This document shows positions 21,101 through 27,570 of a stretch of DNA of 64,000 nucleotides, one piece after another (the stretch's first letter is position 1; the number at the start of each line of letters is the position of its first letter). The notes under the pieces were generated by a model. It was not told the DNA's origin. It worked only from the letters and a program-made list of their open reading frames with translations, and ran no database searches. Source of the DNA: Antedon mediterranea (Eukaryota > Echinodermata > Crinoidea > Comatulida > Antedonidae). The DNA lies in assembly GCF_964355755.1 (NCBI RefSeq), contig NC_092678.1, positions 25,896,365 to 25,960,364 of the forward strand. The letters are read 5' to 3'. The translations under genes were made by a program, and so were the position numbers.

Positions 21101-23172
21101 GGAGTGGACCTGCACTTTTAATTACATTTTTAATAAGTTACATATCATTTTGGATTTACATATTTGTAATTGAAAACTAGAAATACTGTTTGCATAGTAA
21201 TATTTATCAAGGGAAATATATATTCAACAGAGTCTGATGTGTATATAGTTGTACACTAATATATATTCAACAGAGTCTGATGTGTATATAGTTGTACACT
21301 AATATATATTCAACAGAGTCTGATGTGTATATAGTTGTACACTAATATATATTCAACAGAGTCTGATGTGTATATAGTTGTACACTAATATATATTCAAC
21401 AGAGTCTGATGTGTATATAGTTGTACACTAATATATATTCAACAGAGTCTGATGTGTATATAGTTGTACACTAATATATATTCAACAGAGTCTGATGTGT
21501 ATATAGTTGTACACTAATATATATTCAACAGAGTCTGATGTGTATATAGTTGTACACTAATGGAATTAGAAGAACAGTAATTAAAATTATCTATACTAAT
21601 AAACTTAAAAATATAAATATTTATTTCTTATATGGTCTATTGGGAATAGAAGGTATGGAAAAGTGTTTCAAGAGGTACCCACTTCTGGATCATGGTTTAG
21701 GGTTAGGGTTAGGGAACTAACCCTAACCCACTTCTGGATCATGGTAAAGTGTTTCAAGAGGTACCCACTTCTGGATCATGGTTTTCTATTGGGCTATTTG
21801 CCAATTTTTTGATAATTAAATAGTGATTGAAAAACATAAATCAACAGCAAGGGGATTTTTAGAGAAATTGTATCACATGTCATTTTATTTTGAAAAATCT
21901 GTAACCTTTAAATTAAATTAGACACTAGCATTAAGCACTGCCTGATTAAACTTACTTATATTGATACCCATGTAAATGGGTATATTTAATGGGTATATTT
22001 AATGGGTATATTTAATGGGTATATTTAATTATTATGTCTGAATAATATATTGTGTCTATGCTGTTTTTTAGAATGCAAAAATTATCAATGAAATCAAAAT
22101 TATTTACATTTGGTTTTGTGCAATCCAGTCAGTAGCTTTTAAAATTATTTATCGCTTCCAACTGGTGGCCAGGCATTACTTAAATTTAGATTATCATTAT
22201 TGTTTTTAGCAGTGATATTGTAATAGGTTAGCCCACTAATGTGTTACTGACCAGGCTTCCACCAATCAATGACCAATGGCCAGCCAATCAGAGCTTGTTG
22301 AGATAGTTTCTATAGAAATTACTGTTCCTAAACTTTCCAACCAATAAGAGGTGTTTAAAGGTCATAAAAATACTCTTAGTAGGTTGGCTTGCAAGCTAGC
22401 CAATCAGAGCTTGTGGATAGGGTTCCTATAGCAACTACAGTGTCCAAACTGTCTAAGCAAGCTAGCCAATCAGAGCTTGTGGATAACTTCCCAACCAATC
22501 ATGAGTTATCAGTCATTTAGTGGATGAGTAGGCTAAGTTAGGTGTAGTAGGTTTTTGACTGTGCACCATGGAGTAAAGTTACTCCATGATTGCACAGATT
22601 TATTAACCATCCACTCCAGGTTTTGATTGAACTAACATCACACTTGACAGTGTTCACTCATGCATGTTAATAGTATTTGATTGTTCACAGTTTAAATTAA
22701 ATTTGGGTGGATGAGGTCGTGCTTTCATTATTTTCACTTTTCTCTGAATCATTCAGGGACAAGACATTTTTTAACGCATTTATTGATACATTGATTCGTA
22801 ACTGAAATAAAATCTATAATGTTCAGTTCTGTACATAAAAAGCTTGTCACTTTTTTGTTTCAGGCTTTATATGATGAAGGGATAGCACCATTAGTGGACC
22901 GAGATTTCATAAATATGTTTGAAAGAGAACTGGCAGAAGCATGTGAGCTAACTCAACAAGAGTTAGACAAAGCTGCTCATGAACTAATTAAAGACAAACA
23001 GACCGATACAAAACTGCCTTATTTTGATCACTTAGGTGGCTATGAATTACGGGATTATACGCAGCGTTCCCCGTCATCAACTGCACGAAGGAGAAGGCTT
23101 AATTCTGACTCTCCCGACGACAGCTCAAATGATGGACGAGACCCCGACACAGAATATGTAACAACTTTATAA
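188..23172 (+). CDS. Cav1: L-type voltage-gated calcium channel alpha-1 subunit (Cav1), 3' part of gene
   Basis: Pore-forming subunit of a plasma-membrane L-type calcium channel; the 5' part lies outside the window. Coding exons, all phase-compatible with GT/AG borders: 188-298, 704-787, 3798-3830, 5478-5603, 5759-5824, 5960-6051, 6341-6485, 6694-6821, 7857-7953, 8184-8385, 8516-8643, 8779-8892, 13997-14256, 15616-15807, 19222-19600, 19689-20018, 22864-23172 (931 residues plus stop). Visible parts in order: IVS2 and IVS3, IVS4 voltage sensor ([19 protein letters not shown]), IVS5, pore loop with selectivity glutamate ([14 protein letters not shown]), IVS6 ([18 protein letters not shown]), EF-hand-like region, pre-IQ and IQ motif ([14 protein letters not shown]), a long Ser/Pro-rich tail, and a distal C-terminal regulatory segment (around [19 protein letters not shown]). 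It ends in EYVTTL, a class I PDZ ligand like that of vertebrate Cav1.3. Repeat IV wording matches Cav1, not Cav2 or Cav3. The long introns hold an LTR element, a nested ORF and many minisatellites. Confidence 0.95.
319..485 (+). repeat. 32-33 bp minisatellite, about 5 copies, Cav1 intron
   Basis: The unit carries ggttgctatggttgtcat followed by acagtatataaa. It starts about 20 bases after the donor at 298/299. The rest of this intron (to 703) and bases 1-187 show no other feature. Confidence 0.9.
788..2815. other. Cav1 intron sequence without a recognised gene
   Basis: AT-rich intron. It contains a degenerate duplication near 930-1005 (ttcttcttagcatataaa twice), a less AT-rich patch at about 1560-1770, and a short cat/atc microsatellite at 2149-2163. 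Short ORFs here (for example 1534-1785 minus and 2183-2398 plus) show no family signature. The 1560-1770 patch may be an old repeat fragment. Confidence 0.6.
2816..3440 (+). repeat. 82-bp minisatellite in a Cav1 intron, interrupted by a SINE-like insert
   Basis: Units start with aggtccgtcctatttatcac and include ctctgtttagcctacccat and gctggtaatttgcatttgtt. About six full or partial copies. One copy is split between gcct and acccattg by a 113-bp insert at 2951-3063; a later copy has a small extra cagta. About 360 bases then separate it from the mini-exon at 3798. Confidence 0.9.
2951..3063 (+). mobile_element. Putative SINE or non-LTR 3' tail inserted in minisatellite
   Basis: A foreign segment within one unit of the 82-bp array. 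It ends in gcgctttataaatgtt followed by (att)n. A gcgcttataaa-type end plus an ATT microsatellite tail is typical of some SINE and CR1-like 3' ends. No Pol III A/B boxes or target-site duplication could be made out, so only the tail-like end supports the call. Confidence 0.45.
3798..3830 (+). CDS. Cav1: 33-nt mini-exon in the Cav1 IVS3-S4 linker
   Basis: Eleven codons ([11 protein letters not shown]) between an acceptor ending in gttag and the donor gtgaga. Both flanking exons are phase 0, so including or skipping it keeps the frame. It sits where vertebrate CACNA1C/D carry a short, alternatively spliced IVS3-S4 linker exon (33 nt in CACNA1C exon 33), and the next exon starts [12 protein letters not shown] as in vertebrates. 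Exon identity rests on splice signals, phase and position. Alternative use is inferred from the family. Confidence 0.75.
3831..5477. other. Cav1 intron, no internal gene seen
   Basis: AT-rich intron between the mini-exon and the IVS4 exon. A short (atgg)n run lies near 4610. There is no convincing ORF, RNA gene or array. Confidence 0.6.
6842..7731 (+). repeat. 76-bp minisatellite in Cav1 intron, about 11.7 copies
   Basis: The array begins 20 bases after the donor at 6821/6822. The unit starts tggacttagcacctacatta and contains gtttcgtactaactcataag. Copies differ by a few bases (ataagaata/ataagacta/ataagatta; cttgcc/ctgggc). Every unit carries TACTAAC, the perfect branch-point consensus, closely followed by AG. 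The real acceptor is at 7856. Confidence 0.95.
9111..9284 (-). repeat. 3' LTR of the Gypsy element
   Basis: 174 bp with TG..CA ends, at the downstream end of the minus-strand element. It matches the other LTR except for one T/C difference (aataatatcaatg here, aataataccaatg there). Confidence 0.95.
9285..9297 (-). promoter_or_regulatory. Polypurine tract of the LTR element
   Basis: On the minus strand AAAAAGGGAGAAA lies directly before the 3' LTR (TGTCGTG..). This is the expected place and composition for the plus-strand DNA primer. Confidence 0.8.
9554..13582 (-). CDS. Gag-Pol polyprotein of the Gypsy element
   Basis: Single ORF of about 1342 residues from the ATG at 13582. In-frame codons continue upstream to the LTR edge without another ATG. 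Domains: Gag; two CCHC knuckles at about 237-275 ([28 protein letters not shown]); aspartic protease with [13 protein letters not shown] near 322; reverse transcriptase with YLDD near 608; RNase H ([14 protein letters not shown]) near 755; integrase HHCC zinc region at about 960-1005, then D-D-E core (VDFAG near 1034, SDNGPQF near 1087, NGQAERF near 1125); and a C-terminal GPL/F-type module. The tail has a near-exact duplication ([10 protein letters not shown] twice). There is no chromodomain, frameshift or stop, so it is plausibly functional. There is no envelope gene. Confidence 0.95.
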   Translation of the reverse strand: MAVKDHYMPMFEQYNEAENFNCYLERFEIYVEAIGLVLHGEPDADARGNVGARVAAIFLNAIGRKYYGILRDLVSPKAPKDIPYDELKSTLKKHFTKPIITIAERHKFIQRNQRPDEKTSEYIVALKHLSLNCKFGEKLDEQLRDRFISGMRDQNTSLKLMEKAGVAALSFNEAVEVALARESAKDESKYLRESAINIEVHKIGTYSSGGKQGSGERRNMYKSNNDKHKKRNKELKMCNRCGRKSHDQQNCWFKDKKCNVCQNVGHISRVCYKRSQGVRTVEMDDSDSDIETTLPLPIFTTTKSSDAICVNMNVDDRNFQFELDTGSAVTLISEQTYKEHFKYKRLQGSSRTFTSFTGEIVKPLGKISVKVVYESQCHYLFMYVVTNTKHSLLGRDWLNVIKLNWQECFHNNYVNKLECRDALKQLLDKHEGLFKEELGLLKHIKADVLLKGDAKPMVSKAYRVPYALRSDVDTELDRLVNIGVLTPVTHTQWASGIVTVRKKDGSVRLCGNYKPTINPVLQSVAPPNINVDDILSNLAGGETFTKLDLAQAYNQMELSDESKKVLTIITEKGLFQQNRLVFGITSAPAIWQNAMNVILKDLPGVQVYLDDILVTGKDDQEHIGNLERVLVRLQDYGLRLKRGKCEFMKQSVEYLGHCVDKHGVHKSIDKIDHILQMPLPSDITTLRSYLGMVNYYRSFVPRLATILAPLTSMLEKGREFKWTELARNAWVKSKEMLRHSGFLVHYDPNLPLTVATDASGEGVGAVLSHMVNGKERPIKFASRSLNKTERNYPQLEREALAIVYACKKFYSYIYGRKFILITDNKPLTTIFGPKKGLPILAAERIQRWALYLSGFDYNIKFRNSQANANADCLSRLPVEGPPRHSEISVAHIGSSKILPVTSAEIRNNTRRDVILSRVMRYLMDGSWPQSDESLKPYFNRRNELTIEGGCLLWGVRVIIPPKLRQQVLEELHVGHIGVVKMKGLARSHFWWPLLDAQIEETAKKCDSCQRIQNNPTIAPMHPWLPVSNPGERVHVDFAGPFEGLTYLIVVDAFSKWPEVFIMQSTTSHKTIGVLRTLFSRNGLPQVLVSDNGPQFTSGEFKSFMAMNGISHKLSAPYHPSTNGQAERFVQSLKQGLRAARNDSGDPQTKLDRFLLSYRNAEHSLTKETPAKLFMNRSIRTRLDILRPNINDSVRNNLHKAMHKRDRKLRLYETNDLVYVRNYIGQTKWVPGVVVNQEGPLNYKIDVGNKMVWKRHVDQIKDRGVNVDFENKEGEDMDTEYVDKRVEEILSRKTKDNCINDNVKSNDAIEQTKENCINDNVKSNVATKPSVLRRSTRVNDNVL
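13579..13593 (-). promoter_or_regulatory. Primer-binding site matching tRNA-Ser(GCT) 3' end
   Basis: Minus-strand TGGCGACGAGGATGG starts two bases inside the 5' LTR. On the + strand it reads ccatcctcgtcg plus cca, the 3' end expected of a eukaryotic serine tRNA (GCT type, from memory) with CCA added. The Gag ATG (13582-13580) lies inside this site. Confidence 0.8.
13596..13769 (-). repeat. 5' LTR of the Gypsy element
   Basis: 174 bp. It would hold the promoter for the minus-strand element. It is followed on the minus strand by two bases and the primer-binding site, and flanked by target duplication AAGTT at 13770-13774. Confidence 0.95.
14373..14485 (+). repeat. 11-bp minisatellite (gtggatcagta), about 10 copies
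   Basis: Perfect tandem copies in the Cav1 intron after exon 13997-14256. Each unit contains a GATC site. Confidence 0.95.
14486..15615. other. Cav1 intron, with a strong palindrome
   Basis: AT-rich, with no exon needed: the phases of 14256 and 15616 match directly (AG|T). A hairpin-forming inverted repeat lies at 15300-15330 (agtcccatggga..tcccatgggact). Confidence 0.6.
15808..17489. other. Cav1 intron, no feature seen
   Basis: AT-rich sequence upstream of the nested ORF, with no recognised repeat apart from a short (ca)n near 17190. An acceptor-like ttaattcag ends at 17489, 27 bases before the nested ATG, so an unseen upstream exon for the nested ORF is possible. Confidence 0.5.
17516..18679 (+). 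CDS. Nested ORF in a Cav1 intron: LINE ORF1-like (Transposase_22-type) protein with 17-residue repeats
   Basis: 387 codons plus stop, inside the intron between Cav1 exons 15616-15807 and 19222-19600, same strand. The chosen ATG opens [17 protein letters not shown]. Residues about 5-60 are a likely coiled coil. About 60-145 resemble the RRM-like core of LINE ORF1 proteins: hydrophobic TLVFVGLEI, an acidic linker, [18 protein letters not shown], then PPPILVQF. This is followed by five tandem repeats and a Ser/Lys-rich basic end. It cannot be an ordinary Cav1 exon: read through from exon 15807 (phase 2), the acceptor at 17489 gives AGA ATT TAG, a stop. No reverse transcriptase neighbour is seen. 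It could be a domesticated ORF1 gene, a leftover LINE piece, or an alternative 5' exon. The family call is from pattern memory. Confidence 0.55.
   Translation: MEDIPDGILVSELRNALQNFTKSILFLEKEVEFLRMTVSKTEREMRGRCLELEHHLEQWLWMMSEETLVFVGLEINDDGMDIEDTQTVIIHFIHKYLSLDLQISELKRASRMLTSTIHPPPILVQFNCVEVQGLVFMAAADLNHPIYKVLHVPGKICQNCIKESNGFGTDSVDDVEENDSGLTQDINSEDEDISINKIDSSGDLRAESIKAKWKGYPTGDLRAENSKAKWKGYPTSDLTVESSKPKWTGYPTGDLTAESSKPEWTGYPTGDLTADSSKPEWTGYPKLSRNMIVEKSDLSHSCTWPSINKSNDNDDISCKTHEDLSNDGHDIFNFTSTETFRSTHSRKSRSGTFFHKFIKRDTSKNIRHKSSLQKHCELKLKQNRESL
18119..18373 (+). repeat. Five in-frame 51-bp (17-residue) coding repeats
   Basis: Units at 18119, 18170, 18221, 18272 and 18323, each ending at W-x-GYP, with consensus [17 protein letters not shown]. 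The first two carry K-A-K-W-K, the later ones K-P-(K/E)-W-T. All stay in frame. The 51-bp period and near-identity of the last copies point to recent expansion. Confidence 0.95.
18926..19059 (+). repeat. 33-bp minisatellite, 4 copies
   Basis: Near-perfect tandem copies of a unit with actaatcctttgcctttaaa and tggtatagcat, between the nested ORF and Cav1 exon 19222. Confidence 0.95.
20212..20386. mobile_element. 175-bp MITE, copy 1, Cav1 intron
   Basis: Imperfect terminal inverted repeats (CAGGGAAAAATTTC at the left, GAAATTATTGCCTG at the right) flanked by a 5-bp direct repeat CTCTG (20207-20211, 20387-20391). A related copy is at 31517-31698. Internal features shared by both copies include gtttagcaatattgctaat and tagctttttgctatgctac. 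No coding capacity. Confidence 0.8.
21218..21560 (+). repeat. 41-bp minisatellite, about 8 copies
   Basis: Near-perfect units with tatattcaacagagtctgat and gtgtatatagttgtacacta, in the last large Cav1 intron. Confidence 0.95.
21658..21782. repeat. Interstitial telomeric palindrome within a duplication
   Basis: Three TTAGGG-type repeats face CCCTAA repeats around aactaa (about 21696-21730). They sit between copies of aagtgtttcaagaggtaccc acttctggatcatgg, complete at both outer ends (21660-21694, 21745-21781) and partial in the middle. Confidence 0.85.
21978..22029 (+). repeat. 13-bp minisatellite (gggtatatttaat), 4 copies
   Basis: Perfect short tandem repeat in the Cav1 intron. Confidence 0.9.
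22262..22500. promoter_or_regulatory. Cluster of seven CCAAT boxes
   Basis: CCAAT occurs seven times in about 240 bp, three times within gccaatcagagcttgt. It could bind NF-Y and act as an intronic enhancer or promoter, or be a degenerate tandem repeat that happens to carry the motif. Function is inferred. Confidence 0.4.
22560..22597. other. Short inverted repeat (hairpin)
   Basis: tgtgcaccatggagtaa and ttactccatgattgcaca can pair across a 2-base loop, with one bulge or mismatch. It lies about 265 bases before the last Cav1 exon. Confidence 0.6.
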
Positions 23173-24675
23173 TGACTCGCCATTTATGTAAAACTCTTTT
23201 TTAATTAGATGGCATACTAATTGTATGTTTTTGTTTTTGAAATTTTTGATCAGTAGAAATTATATGAATATAATTTAAATGAGATGAAGGGACTGGCGCA
23301 TGTTGTGATCATGTGAGAGATACTGTCACTTGCACACAAAGCAATTGCAAGTTTTTAATTTTAAGAAGCCTGTCTTTTACCCAAGAAACCTTGCCAGATG
23401 CTTGCAAGTTGCCTAATTTGGTTAAGCTGAAGATTCTTAACATTTGCCGCACTGTGGAAGAACTTTGACAAATATATATGTGTGTGTGTGTGTATTGATA
23501 ATCTCATCTACTGATTGGCTTTTGCTAAGGCTGTAGATTTTGGAAATGATTTTGCTACAAGAATTTACTTCTGCAGGTTTCCTGATAAATCTTTGTTTCA
23601 CAAGTTTTTTCTCGGTTTGCTTTAGCTGGAAGCCTACTTTAGCTGGAATCCTACTTTAGCTGGAATCCTACATTAGCTGGATGCCAATTTAGGTGGAAGC
23701 CTACATACTTTAGTTGGAAGCCTATTTTAGCTGGAAGCCACTAACAGGATTATTTGCTAAAATATTACCTTGTTGACAAGGTGTATGATGAACGTAACTT
23801 TGAGCTATTTTTGTCTTGAAATCTTTTAAAGCTGTTTAACAATCTTAAAAGAGGTCAAGAGGTCAAATTGCTATGTCATTATGCAGGTCATATGGCATTA
23901 TTTAATTTAAATAAATTGCATTATTTGCGATTTTGTTCAAAATGTTTCTACGGTTTAATTGAATTGCAGAAAGTTTGTTTAATTATAAACTTATTTTTAC
24001 AAGTATTAATTATTGTACTTACAACAAATGTAAGTACATATATACATATATATATATTTGACTGAAATTTAGATATTATAAATAACATTTTTATTACTAA
24101 AGTAGACAGAGTATAAAAATATAGAACTATTTAATAGTAATGATTATATATTGCAATATTATTCAATTTTCTGACAACTAATCTAGAATTGATCATAGTG
24201 TGTCACAAGGGATAAATGTATACCTAGAAGTGTTAACAATCATTTCGCTGATGTATGTCATGAGAGTAAGCCTATACAACTTCCTGTACACAAGAAGGGA
24301 GATGAAACCTGTAACTTCTAAATATTTTAAGCATACTGAGGGCATACATGCTGCCTTTGATAACAAGGCTAGTAATTTAATTGATGGATTTAATGTAGCA
24401 ACATACTAAGCCAAAATCACACTCTTAAAATCTTTGTTGGATAACAAAAAATTAGATATGAAGAGAGTCTAAAATTTAAAATTATGTTTAATATCTGAAA
24501 TGTCACCTAGCAATACTGTTTGCTGCAACATCAGCAGCAACTTTGTAATGTCACCTAACAATACTGTTTGCTGCAACATCAGCAGCAACTTTGTGACAAT
24601 TCAACATCAGCAGCAACTTTGTGACAATTTTGTTAATTTTCATGAAAAGCAAACATAATTTAGCTTTTTTATTCA

Positions 24676-24866
24676 TACATCCCAAAATAATGCATTTTAT
24701 AGATGCCATTTGGCATCAAGATTCTTATGATCAGATTCATACATCCCAAAATAATCCATTTTATAGATGCCATTTGGCATCAAGATTCTTATGATCAGAT
24801 TCTTACATCCCAAAATAATGCATTTTATAGATGTCATTTGGCATCAAGATTCTTATGATCAGATTC
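24676..24866 (+). repeat. About 65-bp tandem repeat, 3 copies
   Basis: Units contain atacatcccaaaataatgca, gatgccatttggcatcaag and attcttatgatcagattc. The core gatgccatttggcatc is itself palindromic. Confidence 0.9.
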
Positions 24867-25355
24867 TTACTTTTTGAACGCATTAATGTTATTATTGCAC
24901 ACGATTATCTTTGTTGAAAGCCAAAGTTTAAAAAGAAACAAGTCTTTTGTTTATATAAATAGTGTTAATTGAAAGATTAAGTTATGCAAATTTTTATTTC
25001 ACATATACTTATATTAATTTTCTAGAGATATTTTATAAAGAGTGCTCATTTATTTATTGTTTGCCTGTTTTCAGTTTCATAAGAGAATATTTTGCTTTGG
25101 TTTTTAAAAACAAGATCTATCTTTGGAAGTTGTACCTAAACATTTCTAACTGTAAACCGTAAATTGTTGGAAAGAATTGGCTTGTATACCTTACCAGGTG
25201 CTAATGTCATTAACTTCCAAATTGATTTACAGTTGATATTTTTAGAATCATAATTATTTTATTTATTATTTATTTTGGGATATGAAAATCATTTATTCAA
25301 TTTTAAGCATGACAACTTGGGTTCAATATTTATAGTATGCAATTTTGTTGTTAAA

Positions 25356-25497
25356 AATGAGAATGAATGGTAGACATGTTAACCGTGGCTGCTTCAGTGT
25401 TTAGCTTCTGCTAGTCACGGTGCCTAGAATGAGAATGAATGGTAGACATGTTAACCGTGGCTGCTTCAGTGTTTAGCTTCTGCTAGTGGTGCCTAGA
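25356..25497 (+). repeat. About 72-bp tandem duplication
   Basis: Two copies of aatgagaatgaatggtagac..ttagcttctgctagt..ggtgcctag; the second lacks a few bases (cac) near the end. Confidence 0.9.
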
Positions 25498-27099
25498 ACT
25501 ATACATTATTATTATTATTATTATTTTATATTTATTATTATATTTCAACTGCTTTCTTCTATCTATCCAGTGGCAAGTCTTTCTTTTAATATTTTCTAAT
25601 TGATTTAGGTAAATTTGGCTAATTTTACTAGCCTTAATAGAATGACACATTTTTATAATTGACTTGTACAAATTTATATTAAATTATTATTATAGTGTAA
25701 TTATGAAAAGCTGTACATGGTCTCATCAGTGTAGGCTACACTAGGTCAATTATTCTATTACCAATTATAAATAGTTTATGGCACTTAATCCACTAAGATC
25801 TTGCTTGAACTATGGTAGCTGTTACTTAAACCATAGGTTAATATAAATTACATTTTTTTTGGTGAAGAATAATGATAAATACATTTTATAAAATATTTCT
25901 TACCTCAAATATAATGACCTAAACATTTTACGTAAATTTTCAGTCTGTATTTTAAATGTGTAATATTTATTTATGACATATAGCGTGCTCTTTCTGCATA
26001 TTAGAAAGACAAACCAGTAGCTTGAAATAGAAATCCACCTTGAACAGCATTTTGATATTTGTATTTTATTTAATTTGTTTCACATTTTGTAAAGATATTA
26101 TTCATTTCATGTTAACAAGGTGCTTATTATAAAAAGCAGCTAAAAATGATAGTTAAACAGTAAATCATGTTTGAAGTAGCTGCTCTAAAAACTACCGGAC
26201 TTAAGTCAGCAAAATGAATATAAGTACAGTTTTGTAATTGGTCCTGGGGTAAAATCTTATATCAGTCAGTCATCATTATTTCATAATAGTATTTGAAACT
26301 ACTGTATTGTATGACAATTCTTGAAGATTGGTTTAACACCAGAACATCTTTTATTTCATTTCTAATGGAGGTTTACCATGTACCGACATCAAAAAGATTA
26401 TTATTACATTATATATTTTCCAGAAACAATTTTGTGGGAGTTGATCCTGTTTTCTATTACCACTGAAATAACCGGAAATCAGTTTAATAAAAAAAAAAAA
26501 GAATTGTGGATTGTATGCAAAACAGTAAAAGTCCAACAGATAAAAAATGCTTTTTGTAAAAACACACAATAATAATTTACATTTTTTCTCCCATAGCAAA
26601 TGTCTACTTGGTTTTAGTTTTTTAGTGAAATGTCTTGTGTTGAGGTGATAGTAGCTGAATATATACTTATTTAATGTACATCCATTGGACTGTTGTTAAT
26701 AAATTATTATGTGAAGATTGAATACTAAACTCTACATGATTTCTATTTATTTATATGCATGTAGTAAACACAGGAAAATAACATTTAAAATGCCACTACA
26801 ACCCATCATGATGGTATACTGGAGGTTGGGTATAAAAACATTATTTCCATTATTGCCATAAAAAAGGCAATCAATAAAAGTATGACGAATGAGGGCGTAC
26901 TATATTTGTGGAAGGCCATTTTTATATGGAAATTTATAAACACATATCTATAAATATATTAGTTTATATTTAAATATATTTATATATTATTTATTTCATT
27001 ATATATTTTGTTGTAAACTATACTTAAATTATGCCATAAATAGTTAATTACCATAGGTTTTATACCTTTATTAATATATTTGTTTACGGGCGCTAACGG

Positions 27100-27570
27100 C
27101 GTATCGTAATTTCGGTCACGCTTCGTCGCATTCGCAGTAAACATGAGGAATCTAAATATAAGGTGGGTAAAGATTGCGTATAAAACTCTAATTTACTCGT
27201 TAACTCCCAGATATATTCTGAACATACTGTGTGAATTTCATTAGGGTACAAGCTTATGCCACGGTGAAGGTGATTTTTACTGTTTGAAGTAGGACTAGCT
27301 AGCTAGTAGTAGTAGGCTAGGCCTAGCGTAGCGACATGTTCGTGTACATTGCGAAATATTTTACGCGTAATCCCTACTATAGGCCTAGACGCTTTCTATT
27401 CTAGGTGGTGCGAAAGTGCAGTAATACTGAGGAGGTAGGAAAGAATACAAAATGGGTATATAACAATGTATTGGATGAATTCGTACAGTAATAAACAATA
27501 CATATTTCTTTATAATTATTTTTCAGAAGGACGAATGATCCCATTTTAAAATGAATGACTAGCAACAACC
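27100..27570 (+). promoter_or_regulatory. HEMK1 promoter-proximal region and 5' leader with uORF
   Basis: A CpG-bearing patch (ggcgctaacggcgtatcg..cgcttcgtcgcattcg) precedes a probable first exon ending at 27162|gtgggt. The acceptor tttcag is at 27526 and the leader resumes at 27527. An upstream ATG at 27143 reads across the splice as a 15-codon uORF (MRNLNIRRTNDPILK, stop), ending before the main ATG at 27571. The intron holds several ggcctag motifs. The leader exon is inferred from splice signals. Confidence 0.5.

Larger units (their letters stand above)
23173..27099. other. Cav1 3' UTR and intergenic sequence
   Basis: No gene recognised. The first AATAAA after the stop is at 23910-23915, with another ttaataaatt near 26697. 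Tandem material: a degenerate ~17-bp tagctggaagcctact repeat (about 23625-23745), a 30-bp gcaacatcagcagcaacttt repeat (24520-24616), a ~65-bp unit three times (24676-24866) and a ~72-bp duplication (25356-25497). Short ORFs here look random. Confidence 0.6.
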
